Below, piece after piece: positions 31,590 to 42,978 of a stretch of DNA of 64,000 bases. The stretch lies in NCBI GenBank assembly GCA_021234155.1, contig JAJEKV010000008.1:19237308-19301307 (forward strand), read 5' to 3'. Below the pieces are notes generated by a model, which saw only the letters and a program-made list of their open reading frames with translations, did no database searches and was not told where the DNA came from. Source of the DNA: Isoetes taiwanensis. Lineage: Eukaryota; Streptophyta; Lycopodiopsida; Isoetales; Isoetaceae. Numbering within the stretch: position 1 is the first letter of the stretch; the number at the start of each line of letters is the position of its first letter. Both the position numbers and the translations under genes were made by a program.

Positions 31590-31660
31590 GAGAAGACGCC
31601 GATAACCGAGCCAAAACGGAAAAGGCCTAATATAGGCGCTCGTCCCTCCCCAGAATGGCG
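31590..31660 (-). promoter_or_regulatory. promoter-like region with CT-rich leader
   Basis: The minus strand reads GCGCCTATATTAGGCC (about 31640-31625) and then a leader with CTTCTTCTCCTCTC runs. This resembles a plant core promoter and 5' UTR directed toward lower coordinates, but no coding exon could be chained downstream. Confidence 0.3.
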
Positions 31661-32380
31661 ATCCAATGGCTCGGATCGATGGGATTCATGAAATTGTGTC
31701 CACGCTGATAGATTTATACAATATACTTTGATACTTGATTCTTCAAACGTAAAATATGTTTAGACACTGTTGAAGAGATACATTTGTATTTATTTATTTG
31801 GAGCATGCATGTATTTGGTTAGCTAGTTTGTGTTTATGTTTTGTATATGCTCAGGCAGTAAAAATCTTTAGAATGCTGGGTAAAATCTTGAGAAGGCGAG
31901 GTAGATCTTCAGAATTGGTAGGTAGGATGGGCATTGGGACTGGGTAGATCTCTGATCGGTGTGTAAAATCGGCTAAAGAAGAAATGGCATTGTTGAGAAA
32001 CAATGGCGCAAGAAGAAATTCAAACAATTATTAAAATTCATGGACTGAAAGTGTGTCATATGGCATGGCATTATTGGATGCGCAGGTAGAATTCAACCTA
32101 AACTGTTTTTACGTTTGCTTTAGGCAACATTCGTATATATACAGAAATGCATGACATGGAGTAGAGACTATACAGATCTTATGCGGGAATTAGGGCTGAA
32201 TATAAGAATAATGTAGTAAACAATATGTAGCATAATAACAGGGGGTTTTCTTTGTGTTTTTGTACGCTTTTCACTAAGGTTTTCCTATGATTTCGTGATA
32301 CATTCAAATGGATGTACTAATGCGTACATCTAGAGTGCACCATTTCTGAGCCATTGATTTTAGCCTTTTTTTTTCCCAAT
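31661..32380. other. no gene seen
   Basis: AT-rich sequence without domains, ending in a T-run (32367-32375) before the tandem repeat. Confidence 0.5.
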
Positions 32381-32551
32381 GGTCAACAACCAATGGCTCA
32401 CAACAAAAACCCTTGTTTTGTGCGTGTGGTGCATAATGGTCAACAACCAATGGCTCACAACAAAAGCCCTCTTTTTGTGCGTGTGGTGCATGATGGTCAA
32501 CAACTAATGGCTCACAACAAAAGCCCTTTTTTTGTGTGTGTGGTGCATAAT
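32381..32551. repeat. 57-bp tandem repeat, three copies
   Basis: Units at 32381, 32438 and 32495 start GGTCAACAACCAATGGCTCA and end TGTGGTGCATAAT. Differences are 3-6 bases. Both strands stay open through the array (19-residue repeats), which is a consequence of the period. Confidence 0.93.
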
Positions 32552-34496
32552 GGGCACATGAAGGACTTGAAGGGCGCATGTAGTGCAGTTTCCCCGCCGG
32601 CAACACATTTCATATCATAACTTTTGATCCAGAGTTCTGTTTGAGATGATTTTTATTGCGTTGGAAAGCTCTCTCCGAGATCTTTTTGATAGTGTATGAT
32701 ATGGATATGTTTGGTTAAGTTATCTATGCTAAAACAGCAATTTTTCGGCTGGGTTTGATAGGCTTTCACATCCTACCAGCTAATTAATACAGGATTGCGC
32801 TATTGGATATTGTTTTATGGCTCATTCCAAATGAAGGTTGCAAAAAATTACCATGCATTTTTAGATTTTGAGGCAGTTATTAAGCAAATTCCAAGGCTTC
32901 TAGATCCTTGTGTTAACGAGCAGAAAAGTTTCCCACTTTGGTTTCTCACCACAAGAATCCATGGAGGCCAAAGGCTGCTATTAAATTCCAGTTGAAAAAT
33001 GTTTGTGTATAGGTGTTGCAAACTTTATGACTTTCAGAATAATGGGATCAATCCGCTCTATCTTTATGGTAACTTTTACTTATGTTCTATTCGTTTTTAT
33101 GTTCTATTTGTTTTATTGTGATGAAATTCAAAAGCTACAAGTGATGAAAGCCCAAATGAATTCTAGTTTTTTTCTGGTTTGAATTCTAAAATTTTTGTCA
33201 CACCGGGGGGTTCCTAAGGCCCCGAAGGGGCCAAAAAATTTTTTTGCAACACAAACCATTAACATCCAACATATTAAAATTAAATCCCCCAACACATAAC
33301 AACCAACACATCACAACCATTGACATTAACAACCAACACATAACTACCATTGACATTAATTAACACAACCATTGGGTCCAACACATTTAAATTAAAATCC
33401 CCCTTAAACCCCATTTGGTTTGGGTGCATATTCACACGGGGAGGTGATGTAATAAAACCATCTGGCCAATGAAAATACAATGAGGGAGATTGTCAAATAT
33501 CTTTACTATTAACAAATTGATATCCTTAAGAACAGACTCTAAAACAGAGAAAAATAACTAAAATAAGTAAAGAGCTTAGATTGGTCCACCTTTACTCAAA
33601 TCTTGAATCATGATCCCAGCTTTAAGCTGAAATACTAGCTTGGAGCACCTTTTTCACCTGAGAATTGCTTGCAATGAAAGGAAAAGAAGCTGCAACTGCA
33701 ATGCAAATATTTCGTGGTTTACTCGCTCTTCTATTCTATATTATACTCTAATTGCAGTGAGAGCTTTTAGAATCAATAATAAATAGTAAGAAAATAGTAA
33801 ATTATAGTAAACAGTAAATTATAGTAAATAGTAAATTATAGTAAATAGTGAGAGCTTATAGTATCCTTGGCAATCCCACTATGACATCCATGCGAATAGA
33901 TTCTTATTTTCTTTCTGGAATAGGTAACGACTGCAAAAGGCTACATGCCCTAATTTGTTCTACCTTAACACGCGAATATATCACACAATTTTGGATATAC
34001 TTACGAACATAATCTTTTAGTCTTGGCCATAAGAAACTTCTCTTTACCTTGATCTTTAACCGCAGATTTGGTCTGCTAGCTAATGTGTTGAGGAGCTAAA
34101 GTGTTGTGTATGTCAGCATGTATGCATGCCACATTATCATGTGGTGCCATGTTAGCACTGCATATCTAGCTTATATTCCATTTTTGAGAACATTTTGTGT
34201 CTTTTTGTAGACCTCAACTTCACATTTCATCACAGTCATGACGCCCGGTGGATGCAATAGCATTTGCTAGTTGTAGAGCCAAAGAATAAACATTCAAAGG
34301 GCTTTCCAACATGTAATAGCCTTTGACACGTATCCATACAAGCTACATTTGTGCTGTGTTAATGGATGTCATTGAGCATCATGAAAACTAGATGCTTCCA
34401 TTATCTGACCTGACATAAGCCTAAATTTATGCAGACAATATGGTTCTCCAGGATGTTAATCTTAAGCATCTGGTATATGTGTGCAAGCAGACAAGT
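32552..34496. other. no gene; AT-rich with simple repeats
   Basis: Holds GGGGGGTTCC...GGGGCC at about 33205-33235, repeated AACCAACACAT and ACCATTGACATTA (33257-33370), and a TAGTAAATTATAGTAAA microsatellite at 33778-33850. No domain is recognised. Confidence 0.55.
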
Positions 34497-34770
34497 TGTG
34501 CTCTAGACATATATTTGATCTGCGAAGATTAATCAACTCTGTGATTTTGGTTAGAACTACAAAACTCACCTTGTGGATCATTCCTAATGGTCTGCTCCTC
34601 CTGCATATGTACCATTCTCCCTATTTAATATCTCTTGTGCTCTAGACACGTACTTGATCTATTGGAAGGATAAAGAGATCGACTCTGTGATTTTGTTTAG
34701 AATTGCAAAGCTCTCCTTGTGGATAATTCCTAATAACCTGCTCCTAATCAGCATATATATACCATCATTT
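34497..34770. repeat. about 135-bp imperfect direct duplication
   Basis: TTGTGCTCTAGACA...TGATCT...GACTCTGTGATTTTGTTTAGAA...CTCACCTTGTGGAT...ATTCCTAAT occurs at about 34495-34630 and 34635-34770. From 34771 to 35078 nothing is seen. Confidence 0.8.
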
Positions 34771-35918
34771 CTAAATGCATCATTCGTCATGCTTTGCTAT
34801 GGTCTTTACATGTTAGCTGCAACTTGCATATAAAATATCACATGGGTCATACTCCCTCATTGCATCCCTAATTCATCTGCCCAACTAAGATCTATAGAAT
34901 AAGTATTTGAAAGCAAGACACCAGCAGTTTTTGGAAGCAAGACTATGCTGTGAAATTTAAATGATTCAAGTTCACCATATGCCCAGTTACATATTTCCCT
35001 CCACGGCAACACCAAAGCTAAGATGCTGAAATATGTACACGTGGAAACAAAGCAGTGCCGATTGTTGTCTCATAGTCAAGAATGGCTGCATGCGGGCGAA
35101 TGAAGTGGGCAAAGGCGCTCAGATGGTGAGGCGCTCAGATGGGCGCCATGGTGATGGCGGCAGTGCTGGCTTGGTGAATCCTTCATAACTTCTGCATCCG
35201 GACTCCGTTTTTAGCGATTTTTGGTTCGTTGGAAAGCTCTTTCAGTGTTCCTTCTTTTTGCACATATTTTTCTTTGGTTCTTGCTGTGTTTGGTGGCCGG
35301 TTTTGATACCCCTGTTGCGGCCTCCTGCTGTAAACCCTTGAATATGGTGATGGCGGGGAATTCTGCACCGGGTTGGGCTGAGAAGGTCTGGGCGTGGATT
35401 CGTGTCGAGATGCCGCGAGAGGAAAGAAAGGAGGCAAGGACATATCCAAGAGCTGCATCAGCTTGGCCGGATCTTCAAGAGCCAATTCTTAGCCGATGTG
35501 GCGAAGAGGCATCCTGGTGGATTCCCGTGAGCCGGCTTCGAAATTCTCGAGAGGATGGAGAATAGAGATGTGGTGCCCAGCTCAATGCCACCTTTGGAGT
35601 CTGTAACTTTGCCATCTTTGGTTGGTGAGAATGGTGGTTTGCTGCCAGAAGACCCCTTTCGGGTAGGTTCCCCAGAGGTGATGCCTCAACCACCACGAGC
35701 CCCAGCTCCTCATGCATGGAAAGGTAATGACAATCATTGCCCGCCTTTCTAGGCCTAGGTTTTCTGATTGGATTAGGCAACATTTGCAAGCGTAAAGTGC
35801 TGAAAAAAGTTCTAGGGTGACAGAGGCACCGCTATCTTAGAGCGTAATAACAAGAAGGATTTGCGGCAAAGTTTTTAAATCATTACCTCCTGTTGTAGAA
35901 ATTAATCACCTGAAGCAT

Positions 35919-36194
35919 GTGCAGTATACAGAGAATTTGGTTGCATCTTCGGTGTTAGGCCATTTCACTGGGGCCTTTTTGGATATGCAGAGGCTTGGGT
36001 ACTGGCTACGGGCTCAGTTTAAGAGGCTGGGATTGCCTCCATATGTGACCCTGAAGTCTACGGGCAATAATTTCTTTCTTATTATGGTTGATTCCCGAGG
36101 CCACGGTGGAGCGCTTGGTCTCACATGGAGTGGCACGCATGGGAGGGGCCTATGTTTTGTTCCAAAGATTATACTCCGGTTTCTCTTACGCTAG
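35919..36194 (+). pseudogene. LINE ORF1 fragment (DUF4283-like)
   Basis: The frame reads TENLVASSVLGHFTGAFLDM and LGYWLRAQFKRLGLPPYVTL, then GNNFFLIMVDS. This resembles the DUF4283 domain of plant LINE ORF1 (RNA-binding-like: 'lvGrf.g..P....i..wl...W......v.l...g.g.FlF.F'). The frame then shifts. Confidence 0.6.
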
Positions 36195-37177
36195 GCCTGC
36201 TGCGGTTAGAGTGCCATCTTCGGCTTCAAATCCGGATCTCGCCTCCCGAGATGATGGTGCCCGAGTTTCTAATAGCCATGGCCAAAGGCACGGGAACTCA
36301 CATAGCGACTCGATTGTGGGTGCGCCCGATATGTGTAGGTATTCTGGGCGGATGAAGTGTTACCTCGAGTCTTGTGGTTAAGAGTGGTGATTATTATTCT
36401 TACTTCCGGTTGGACTTGCTCAATGGGGAGAGCTTTTGGCAATGTTTCCATCGCTAAGCGGTTTCACCAAAGATAATCCGCATTCAACACCCAAGCGCAG
36501 GCCGAGCAAATAGTGATTGGGCCGCCTTCATCTTCTCGCACTTGTTCCCCACGTGTTGAAGGTCGGGAGCGGTGGGGCGCCCGAGAGACACAACCTGAAC
36601 CTTCCTCTCGTATGGTGCATCCCGAGGTATGTAGGAGACTTGCACGCATTGAAGAGTTGCAGCCAGAAAGAGGAAGGGTGGCAACAGGTTGTTTCTAGGG
36701 AGGCGGCCGCAGTGAGAGCTCCTCAAGAGGGTCATTTAGCTCATCCGCAGCCCACTGTGGCCCCCTCCTCAAGTGGATCGAATGGTGATTGATCGTAGTC
36801 CGAACTTTTCTTCCCGGCTGATCGTGTGGAGGCATGTGAGGCTTTGCAAGGGGATCCCCGACCCCTTGGTGCACAAGGACCCACATGGATAAGAAAATTT
36901 ATCCCGGAATGTGAGAGGCATCAAATCCTCTCCCGAATAAGCGAGCACGTCTATACCATGGTCGTGAAGAATCTTAATCCGGATATCTTGTGTTTGCGGG
37001 GAGCATAAATGTGCCAGGGGGTGACATTAACAACCTAATGAATATCTTGGGTAATCGGTATGTAGCGGCAAAATGCTACAACAAAGCGGGGGCGGGGAGG
37101 TACTTTGATTTGTTGGAAAATGGGTGTACATGTAACCTTTTCACCACGATAGCCACGGCCGATTAGGCGATGATTAA

Positions 37178-37552
37178 ATGGAAGGAGGGCCACCGGTCGA
37201 GTGGGGCTTAGTAAATGTGTATGCTCCAATTGGAGCCACTCGTAGAGGTTGTTTATGGGCACAACCGCGAAATAAGCTCCAGTCCTTTGGTATGGGTTCT
37301 ACATGGTTTGTCCCGGTGACTTTAACATGGTGGAGCTCCCGGAGGGACAGCATGGTATTGGTTCCGATATTGTACGGGGGTTTTGAGCGCGACCAATGGC
37401 TTAGGCTTGTGCAGTGGGGTTTGATTGAGCTTCCTGGGGATCGGAGTTATACTTGGTGCAATAATTGGTCGGGGCATGGTAGGGCATACTCTAGGGTCGA
37501 TAGAGTTTATGGCACTCCAAATAGCTTTGGATTATGCTCCAGCCTTCACTAG
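37178..37552 (+). pseudogene. LINE AP-like endonuclease fragment
   Basis: WGLVNVYAPIGATRRG, then ELPGDRSYTWCNNWSGHG and RAYSRVDRVYGT match the Exo_endo_phos domain of ORF2 ('vvnvYaP', 'ytW.n.......rlDR'). The GDFN motif region is garbled by indels. Confidence 0.75.
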
Positions 37553-38160
37553 GGTGAATGTTCCGCCACCTCTGCTCTCCTCGATCACACTCCTCGATCA
37601 TTCGGCTTCATGACCACCCACCGCGGCCTCTCGGGGCCGGTTTTCAAGCTTAACACAACCTTTCTTCAGATCCGAGTTCACACCGGCCAGTAAGCTCATT
37701 TGGCGCCAGATATTCGGTCGGATGACGGTGGAATGAGTGCAATGGTTACGATTGGCTAGGGTAAAACAGTTCTAGAAAAGATGGGGGGAGGCAAAAGGCT
37801 TTGGCTCAACGTCGAGCTTGGATGCCTTATATGCTTGAACCGAGTCTCTTAGAGGGCTGGTCTCCCGATGGCTTGCGTGGCAGCCAGGTGCTTCGGCCGA
37901 TCGAGGTTGAGGAGGAGGCCAAGGTGTCACATGCCGGGTCAAAGCGGGTTTGGCGTGGTTGAAGCGGTCGGACACTTGCTCTCAAGTCTTTTTCCGAGCA
38001 GCCCGCCCGGAAAGAAGTATCGCGGCAGCCATGGCGACATAGTTACACCCAGTGGAGTGTTGTTGCAAAGAACCGATGCTATCAAGGCCTTCGTAGTAGC
38101 GCACTATGAAACATTTTTCAAGGAGAGCCCGCTTCCCTCACGAGTGTTTTTCAAGAGTCG

Positions 38161-39187
38161 GTGGCCGCCAAGGTTTCGCAAGAATCTCACCCTTCAAAGA
38201 CAGAGTTTAGAGGAGCCGCTGACAGGGAGTTGTTGGGGACGATGCCGCTGTTGGCTCGGAATAAGTGTCCCGGGTTGGATGGAATACCGGGAGTTTTTCG
38301 GCACCGGGAATGGGTGGGGACCTTCGGTGGTGCGGGTGTGTATGTGGATCTTTTGGGGAATAACTTCGATGCATCCTCTGCTGAATACGGTTGTATTTCA
38401 CTTATACCCAAGTGTAAGCATCCTAAAACCATCAATGACCTGAGGCCTATTACTCTGTTGTCAGTAGTGTATAAAATCATTGCTAAGGCTTTGGCTGAGA
38501 GGCTTAAGCCAAGACTAGTTCACGCCATTAGTGCGAGCGATGCCGGTTTTATACCTCGTGAATATTCTTCATAATGTGGTCACGCTTTTGAGGGAGTGCA
38601 TTGGGCTCGTAGGATGAGGCAGCCCCTTGTTTTTCTTAAAGTCGGATTTTGCCAAGGCTTATGACGATGTCGGGCGGGCGCTTCTTGGCGTATATGATGT
38701 GCCTTTTAGTGCGGGCCTAGTTTCGAAAAATGGTTATGAAGTCGCATGTGTCCGCTAGGGCGGCAAAGAAGTGTCGTGGTGAGACCTCTTCAATCTTCTG
38801 CGGGGCGAGGCATTAAGCGTGGATGTCCGCTGGCCCCTTCTTGTTCACTATAGTGGCGAAGCTCTCTCGGCTTTTTTCGGTGGCAATTGTCGACAATGTG
38901 GTGCAAGGTCTCCATGGATGATGATGGGTCGCAGCAGGTTTTGCGATCAATTTGCGGATGATACATTCCTCTTTCTTCATGCGACGAAGTCCAATCTCCG
39001 TGCGGCCAAGAATATTTTGGATGCCTTTTCTTTAGCCGGGATGCTTGCTTTAACTGGTCGGTGCTTCGGCCATGTGGGTACTGGAGGAACCCTCCTCTGC
39101 GTGGTTGAGTCGGTTTCCCCGGGCTCTAACACTGCCATTGACCACCTACGCCAAACTGTTAGGCATACCATTTGGCTTGGACATTAA
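38161..39187 (+). pseudogene. LINE reverse transcriptase core
   Basis: Pieces in order: NKCPGLDGIPGVFR, ISLIPKCKHPKTINDLRPIT, LLSVVYKIIAKALAERLKP, then after frameshifts CDQFADDTFLFLHATKSNLR. These are RT motifs 0-2 and the catalytic FADD box (motif C) of L1-type RVT_1. Confidence 0.85.
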
Positions 39188-40443
39188 TGCTAGGGCAATT
39201 TGGGCGGAGACATTCTGAGAATCTTAAGCGACATTTGAATTGGTGGAGGGGAAGTAAACTCACCATGGCTGGTAGGATTACGGTAGCCAAGTCGGTGCTC
39301 AGAAGCACTCATGTTTACGCAACCTCCCGCATACTAACGCCGAAAAGTGTGGTTAAGGAGTTGGATGACACCATTCGCAATTTTGTTTGGGGAGGGAATG
39401 AGGAGGGGGGCTACGCTGAAGGTCGCATGGTGGAAGTGTGTGGCCCCGCATGTGTGTGGGGTTTGGGTATGCTTGATGTGTCATTGCACATTAAAGGTGC
39501 TTGGTGTCGAAATTCATCTGGCGGTTGTTGCGAGAGCAAATGTCCCGAGTTTGGCTCTGTTAAGCCCCGATCCTTCGGCTCACTCTATTGTGTTTAGGAA
39601 GCCAGCTATTCCTCGCCCATTGCCGTGGGCTCGCTTTTGAGGATTTCGCGGCCATTCCCTCATGCTTCGCCTTTTCTTAAGGGTCTCCTCTGGCACGGAA
39701 GGTGGTTAAGGTTCTCTTTTCATTGGACCCTAGCGGATGTATGGTAGCCTCATCGCCCTTTCTCACGGGTACCCTTGGACTCTCAGATCTCCCTTGGCCT
39801 CTTCCTTACACCCGTGTACTTTCGGCCATGGATTGCTGCGGGGGTAACATCCATCCGTGGATCGGTATTGGGAAGGTCATCTGGCGCCATGGGAGTTTTT
39901 AGGGAGAGATTTGGCTCTGGGCGGTGGGACATCTGGGACTTGGGCGAAATTGCCAATGCTATTCCATTGCGGTTGTCTTCTCAAGTCAATCGCGTTTGGA
40001 AGTCGCATAGTGGACTTGATGCATCTCGGTTTGTAGCATCGGCTTATGGGCTCCTAGCGCAGACACGCTGTCATGCCGGATAAGTGGTCACTTAAGCTTC
40101 CGGGGAGTAAGTGGCCCGCCATGTGGAAGTGGGCGGGAATACATTGCCTCCTCCTCTAAAATCCGTTACCCTTTTGTGGCCCGATCTTGCACCGTAGCCT
40201 CGGGGTGAATGTCCGAAACCACGTTCAAGCCTCGGGTAGCGGAAACATGCCCTTTATGTGGGAGGCGGCGTGAGACCATTGAGCACTTGCTTTGTCCTAT
40301 GCAGGGTAGGGGCGGCTTGGTCCCGGGTGAGAGCCCTCTTTGGGACTTCATTATCGCAAATGAAGATTCTCTTGGGAGTCCTTCCTAGCGGTGGGCGTGT
40401 GCGGCAAGCGCGTTTCATTTATGAGCTTGGCTTTTGTGGCTGA
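39172..40443 (+). pseudogene. LINE ORF2 C-terminal part
   Basis: NWWRGSKLTMAGRITVAKSV and STHVYATSRILTPKSVVKEL, then DDTIRNFVWGGNEEGG, are the conserved segment after the RT. Further on, ECPLCGRR-like cysteines and ETIEHLLCPM correspond to zf-RVT in another frame (about 40225-40310). Confidence 0.8.
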
Positions 40444-40722
40444 TTTGGAAAAGACTGGAGAGCGAAGGTCTTTTCGAATCTGCAATGCTTAGCCCTTTTC
40501 TGTTGGTTCCGATCTTGAGGCATAAGTTGTGGCAGCGTGCAAGTCTCAAGCTTATCCAGCACGATTAAAAAGCGGGAAATTTGGTCGACATTCCTACAGA
40601 TTGTGGATCATGATGGGCGCTTCATTTCTTAGCACCACACTTATCATTGTACTTGATCGCATTCTAGTGGTTTAATATATTCTTATATTCTTCAAAAAAA
40701 AAAAAAAAGAATGGCTGCATGC

Positions 40723-41697
40723 AGAGAAAATGCCAAAGAAAGTGATTTTGTTTGGCTTTGTGCCATCTGCATTTAATAAACGAGCTATACTTGCAGTCAA
40801 GGTCAAAGAATCTTCTGCTTCATTGAACCATCCAACACGACTAATAAGATTTAGTAGGTTGTACTAGTGATCCACCAAGGTCGTTTTTGTATCCATGAAA
40901 AAATTTGTGTCCATGCAGACCTATATCCTCAAAATGTTTTTTCTTCCAGGTATATGATGTAACAAAGTTCTTAAATGACCACTCGAGTGCATACTACCTT
41001 CAACACCTATGAGAGCTCCTTGAAGTGTTTTTTTATGCATAAAATCATTTGACTTGATCTAATATGATGCAACCTTACAGGTAAGGATGCAACTAATAAT
41101 TTTGAGGATGTTGGCCATAAGTACAAGCACAAGGGCCATGGTGGAGGAGTATTACATTGGTGGATCCGTCTACTCCACCATCAAAACCTACTTACCACCA
41201 ACCAACCAACATCCTTACAAACATGATAAGGCATCATAATTTGTTATCAATTCTTGGTCTTTAACTTATTTGACCACATGACGCATGCAATTGTCCTGGT
41301 TTTATTTATGACTTTGCAACCATATTAAAGAAATGGAGTAAGGGAACTTAATTAATTTTACTGGCCATGACTGATTATTGTGAAGTTGTCTAGTTATTAT
41401 TTTTTGGTGAGGATCTAGATAGGAATATTCTTTAGATGACATGATGTTATGTGGTGTGTTATGGGAAATGTGCAAAATGTACATAATATATATTCCTAAC
41501 ATGCAATACAGAGGACACAAACCACTGGAGAATAAAAAATTAAGGTGCCTGAAATGTAATATGTGAAAGAGAAATGTTCGCGGCAAAAAAAGTCCAAGGT
41601 CCTTTTTCTTCACAATAATTAATATGTTTTACTTTGAAACTTTAGGAAGAAACAACAAAGCAGCTTCGAAGGAGGACTGGGTCAAACGAGGCTGGGC
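40723..41697. other. no gene; upstream region of the germin-like gene
   Basis: AT-rich non-coding sequence with no clear repeats; likely holds the germin-like promoter. The TATA box is listed separately. Confidence 0.5.
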
Positions 41698-41704
41698 TAT
41701 AAAA
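41698..41704 (+). promoter_or_regulatory. TATA box of the germin-like gene
   Basis: GGGCTATAAAAAAAAAG; transcription would start near 41728, just before ATG 41744. The upstream in-frame ATG at 41624 lies ahead of the TATA box and is not used. Confidence 0.75.
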
Positions 41705-41743
41705 AAAAAGATATGCAATAGCAATTCAGAAAATACAGTTGCA

Positions 41744-42379
41744 ATGGCGAACAGATCTCTGTGTGTGGTCATCACGATTGTGTTATCTGCAATTGCAACA
41801 AAGGCAGCAGACGAAGATCCATTACAAGATCTGTGTGTAGCAGATCTGAATTCCAAGTTGTCTGGAAACGGATTTGCATGCAAAGGGGAAGCAGAGGCAG
41901 AGGATTTTGCATACAGGGGTATGAGAATGCCGGCAGTGCTAAATGCAGCAGGGATCAACGGCACGCCAGCATTTGTGGCCCAATTTCCGGGTCTCAACAC
42001 AAACGGAATCTCGGCCAACAGGGTGACCCTTTCTCCGGGGGCGATAAACTCCCCCCATATCCACCCCCGCGCCACAGAGCTTATCCTCGTCCTGCAGGGT
42101 ACCATTGAGGCCGGATTCGTCACCACCGGAAATAAGCTTTTCTCCCAGACCCTGTCTGCCGGCGATATTTTTGTCATCCCCCGTGGCCTCTTGCATTACC
42201 AGTATAACCTGGGCTCCTCTAACTCTGTTGTCTTCGCCACTTTTAATTCCCAGAACCCTGGTACTCAGCGATTTCCTGTTGCCCTCTTTGGCTCTGGATT
42301 GGGTACTGAGCTTTTGACGAAAACTTTTGGGCTCGATGCTACGATCATTGAGGAGCTCAAGAAGAAATTTACCTCTTAG
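41744..42379 (+). CDS. germin-like protein (secreted cupin)
   Basis: Intact, intronless, 211 codons. An N-terminal hydrophobic signal (SLCVVITIVLSAIATKA) is followed by ADEDPLQDLCVADL, the usual start of mature germins. It is a single-cupin protein that forms apoplastic hexamers; family members act as superoxide dismutase or oxalate oxidase. Metal ligands H105, H107, E112 (HIHPRATE, germin box 1) and H151 (GDIFVIPRGLLHYQ, box 2) have the same spacing as the Mn ligands of barley germin. The conserved cysteine pair is LCVAD and FACKG. NGT near residue 72 is a glycosylation sequon. No oxalate-specific residues can be judged. The minus-strand frames beneath are shadows. Confidence 0.96.
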   Translation: MANRSLCVVITIVLSAIATKAADEDPLQDLCVADLNSKLSGNGFACKGEAEAEDFAYRGMRMPAVLNAAGINGTPAFVAQFPGLNTNGISANRVTLSPGAINSPHIHPRATELILVLQGTIEAGFVTTGNKLFSQTLSAGDIFVIPRGLLHYQYNLGSSNSVVFATFNSQNPGTQRFPVALFGSGLGTELLTKTFGLDATIIEELKKKFTS

Positions 42380-42870
42380 ATCGAAAGATTACGCGAAATT
42401 TACTAGCAGCTTTCTAAGGACTTCAATTCACTGCAATTACTTCCAAATTATGGTGCCCTTAGTGTTGGTTTGTTTGAATTCGAGAAATTTTAGGTTAATC
42501 ACTATAAAGCATTGGAATATCTACCATATAATCGCTAAGCTTGGGCTCTTGATAGGGGAATATTCCATGTCATATGCCTCCCCCAAGAACCAAAGCGGTT
42601 AGTTAAAAAATAAGATGGAGTCAAACCCCATTTTCCACATCAAAATAAGATTGTTGCCCATGGTAAACAAGGTCACCATCAATAACCCAACACTTGGGCT
42701 GCCTCAACAGCCCACACTTAATAACAGCAATTGCAGCTTCCGTTGCCTGTCTGTAACACAATAGAAGCATGGGGATTTGAACCCCACTGAATTAAATAGG
42801 TACAAAGATGCTTCACTTACCTCAATTAATAGTTTGATATCCGAAAGGTGCTAGGAAGCAACTTGAAGAA
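42380..42870. other. 3' flank of the germin-like gene, no gene
   Basis: No coding content. No consensus AATAAA is seen close behind the stop. Confidence 0.5.
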
Positions 42871-42978
42871 GGGGTTAAACCCCAGAAGAGCCCATTACGC
42901 CTAATAAATGGGCGAGCCCGTCAGGGCAAGCCCATTTATTTGGCGTAATGGGCGAGCCTAGGGGTTTGACCCCTTTAA
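42871..42978. repeat. strong inverted repeat (hairpin)
   Basis: The 23-bp left arm 42891-42913 (CCCATTACGCC...ATGGGC) pairs with 42930-42952 with one mismatch, across a 16-nt loop. Outer arms GGGGTTAAACCCC (42871-42883) and GGGGTTTGACCCC (42961-42973) extend the symmetry. CATTACGCCTAA occurs again at about 43305-43316. This could be the end of a MITE or a foldback element. Confidence 0.85.

Larger units (their letters stand above)
35079..40722 (+). mobile_element. near full-length L1-type LINE, decayed, with 15-bp target duplication
   Basis: The target duplication AGAATGGCTGCATGC is perfect at 35079-35093 and 40708-40722, the right copy directly after a poly(A) tail (40694-40708). The 5.6-kb body runs ORF1-like (35919-36180), endonuclease (about 37180-37560), reverse transcriptase (about 38240-39190), inter-domain region (39170-39600) and zf-RVT (about 40240-40450). 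No frame is intact; stops and slips are frequent throughout. Confidence 0.93.

Noticed and set aside
31318-31666. Two 98-codon leucine- and serine-rich minus-strand ORFs as secreted proteins
   Set aside because: They arise from a CT-rich tandem repeat; hydrophobicity comes from CTT/CTC codons.
32354-32620. 88-codon repeat protein
   Set aside because: Openness on both strands follows from the 57-bp period; no start context or homologue is evident.
41629-42177. Minus-strand 182-codon frame opposite the germin-like gene
   Set aside because: Antisense shadow of a well supported gene.
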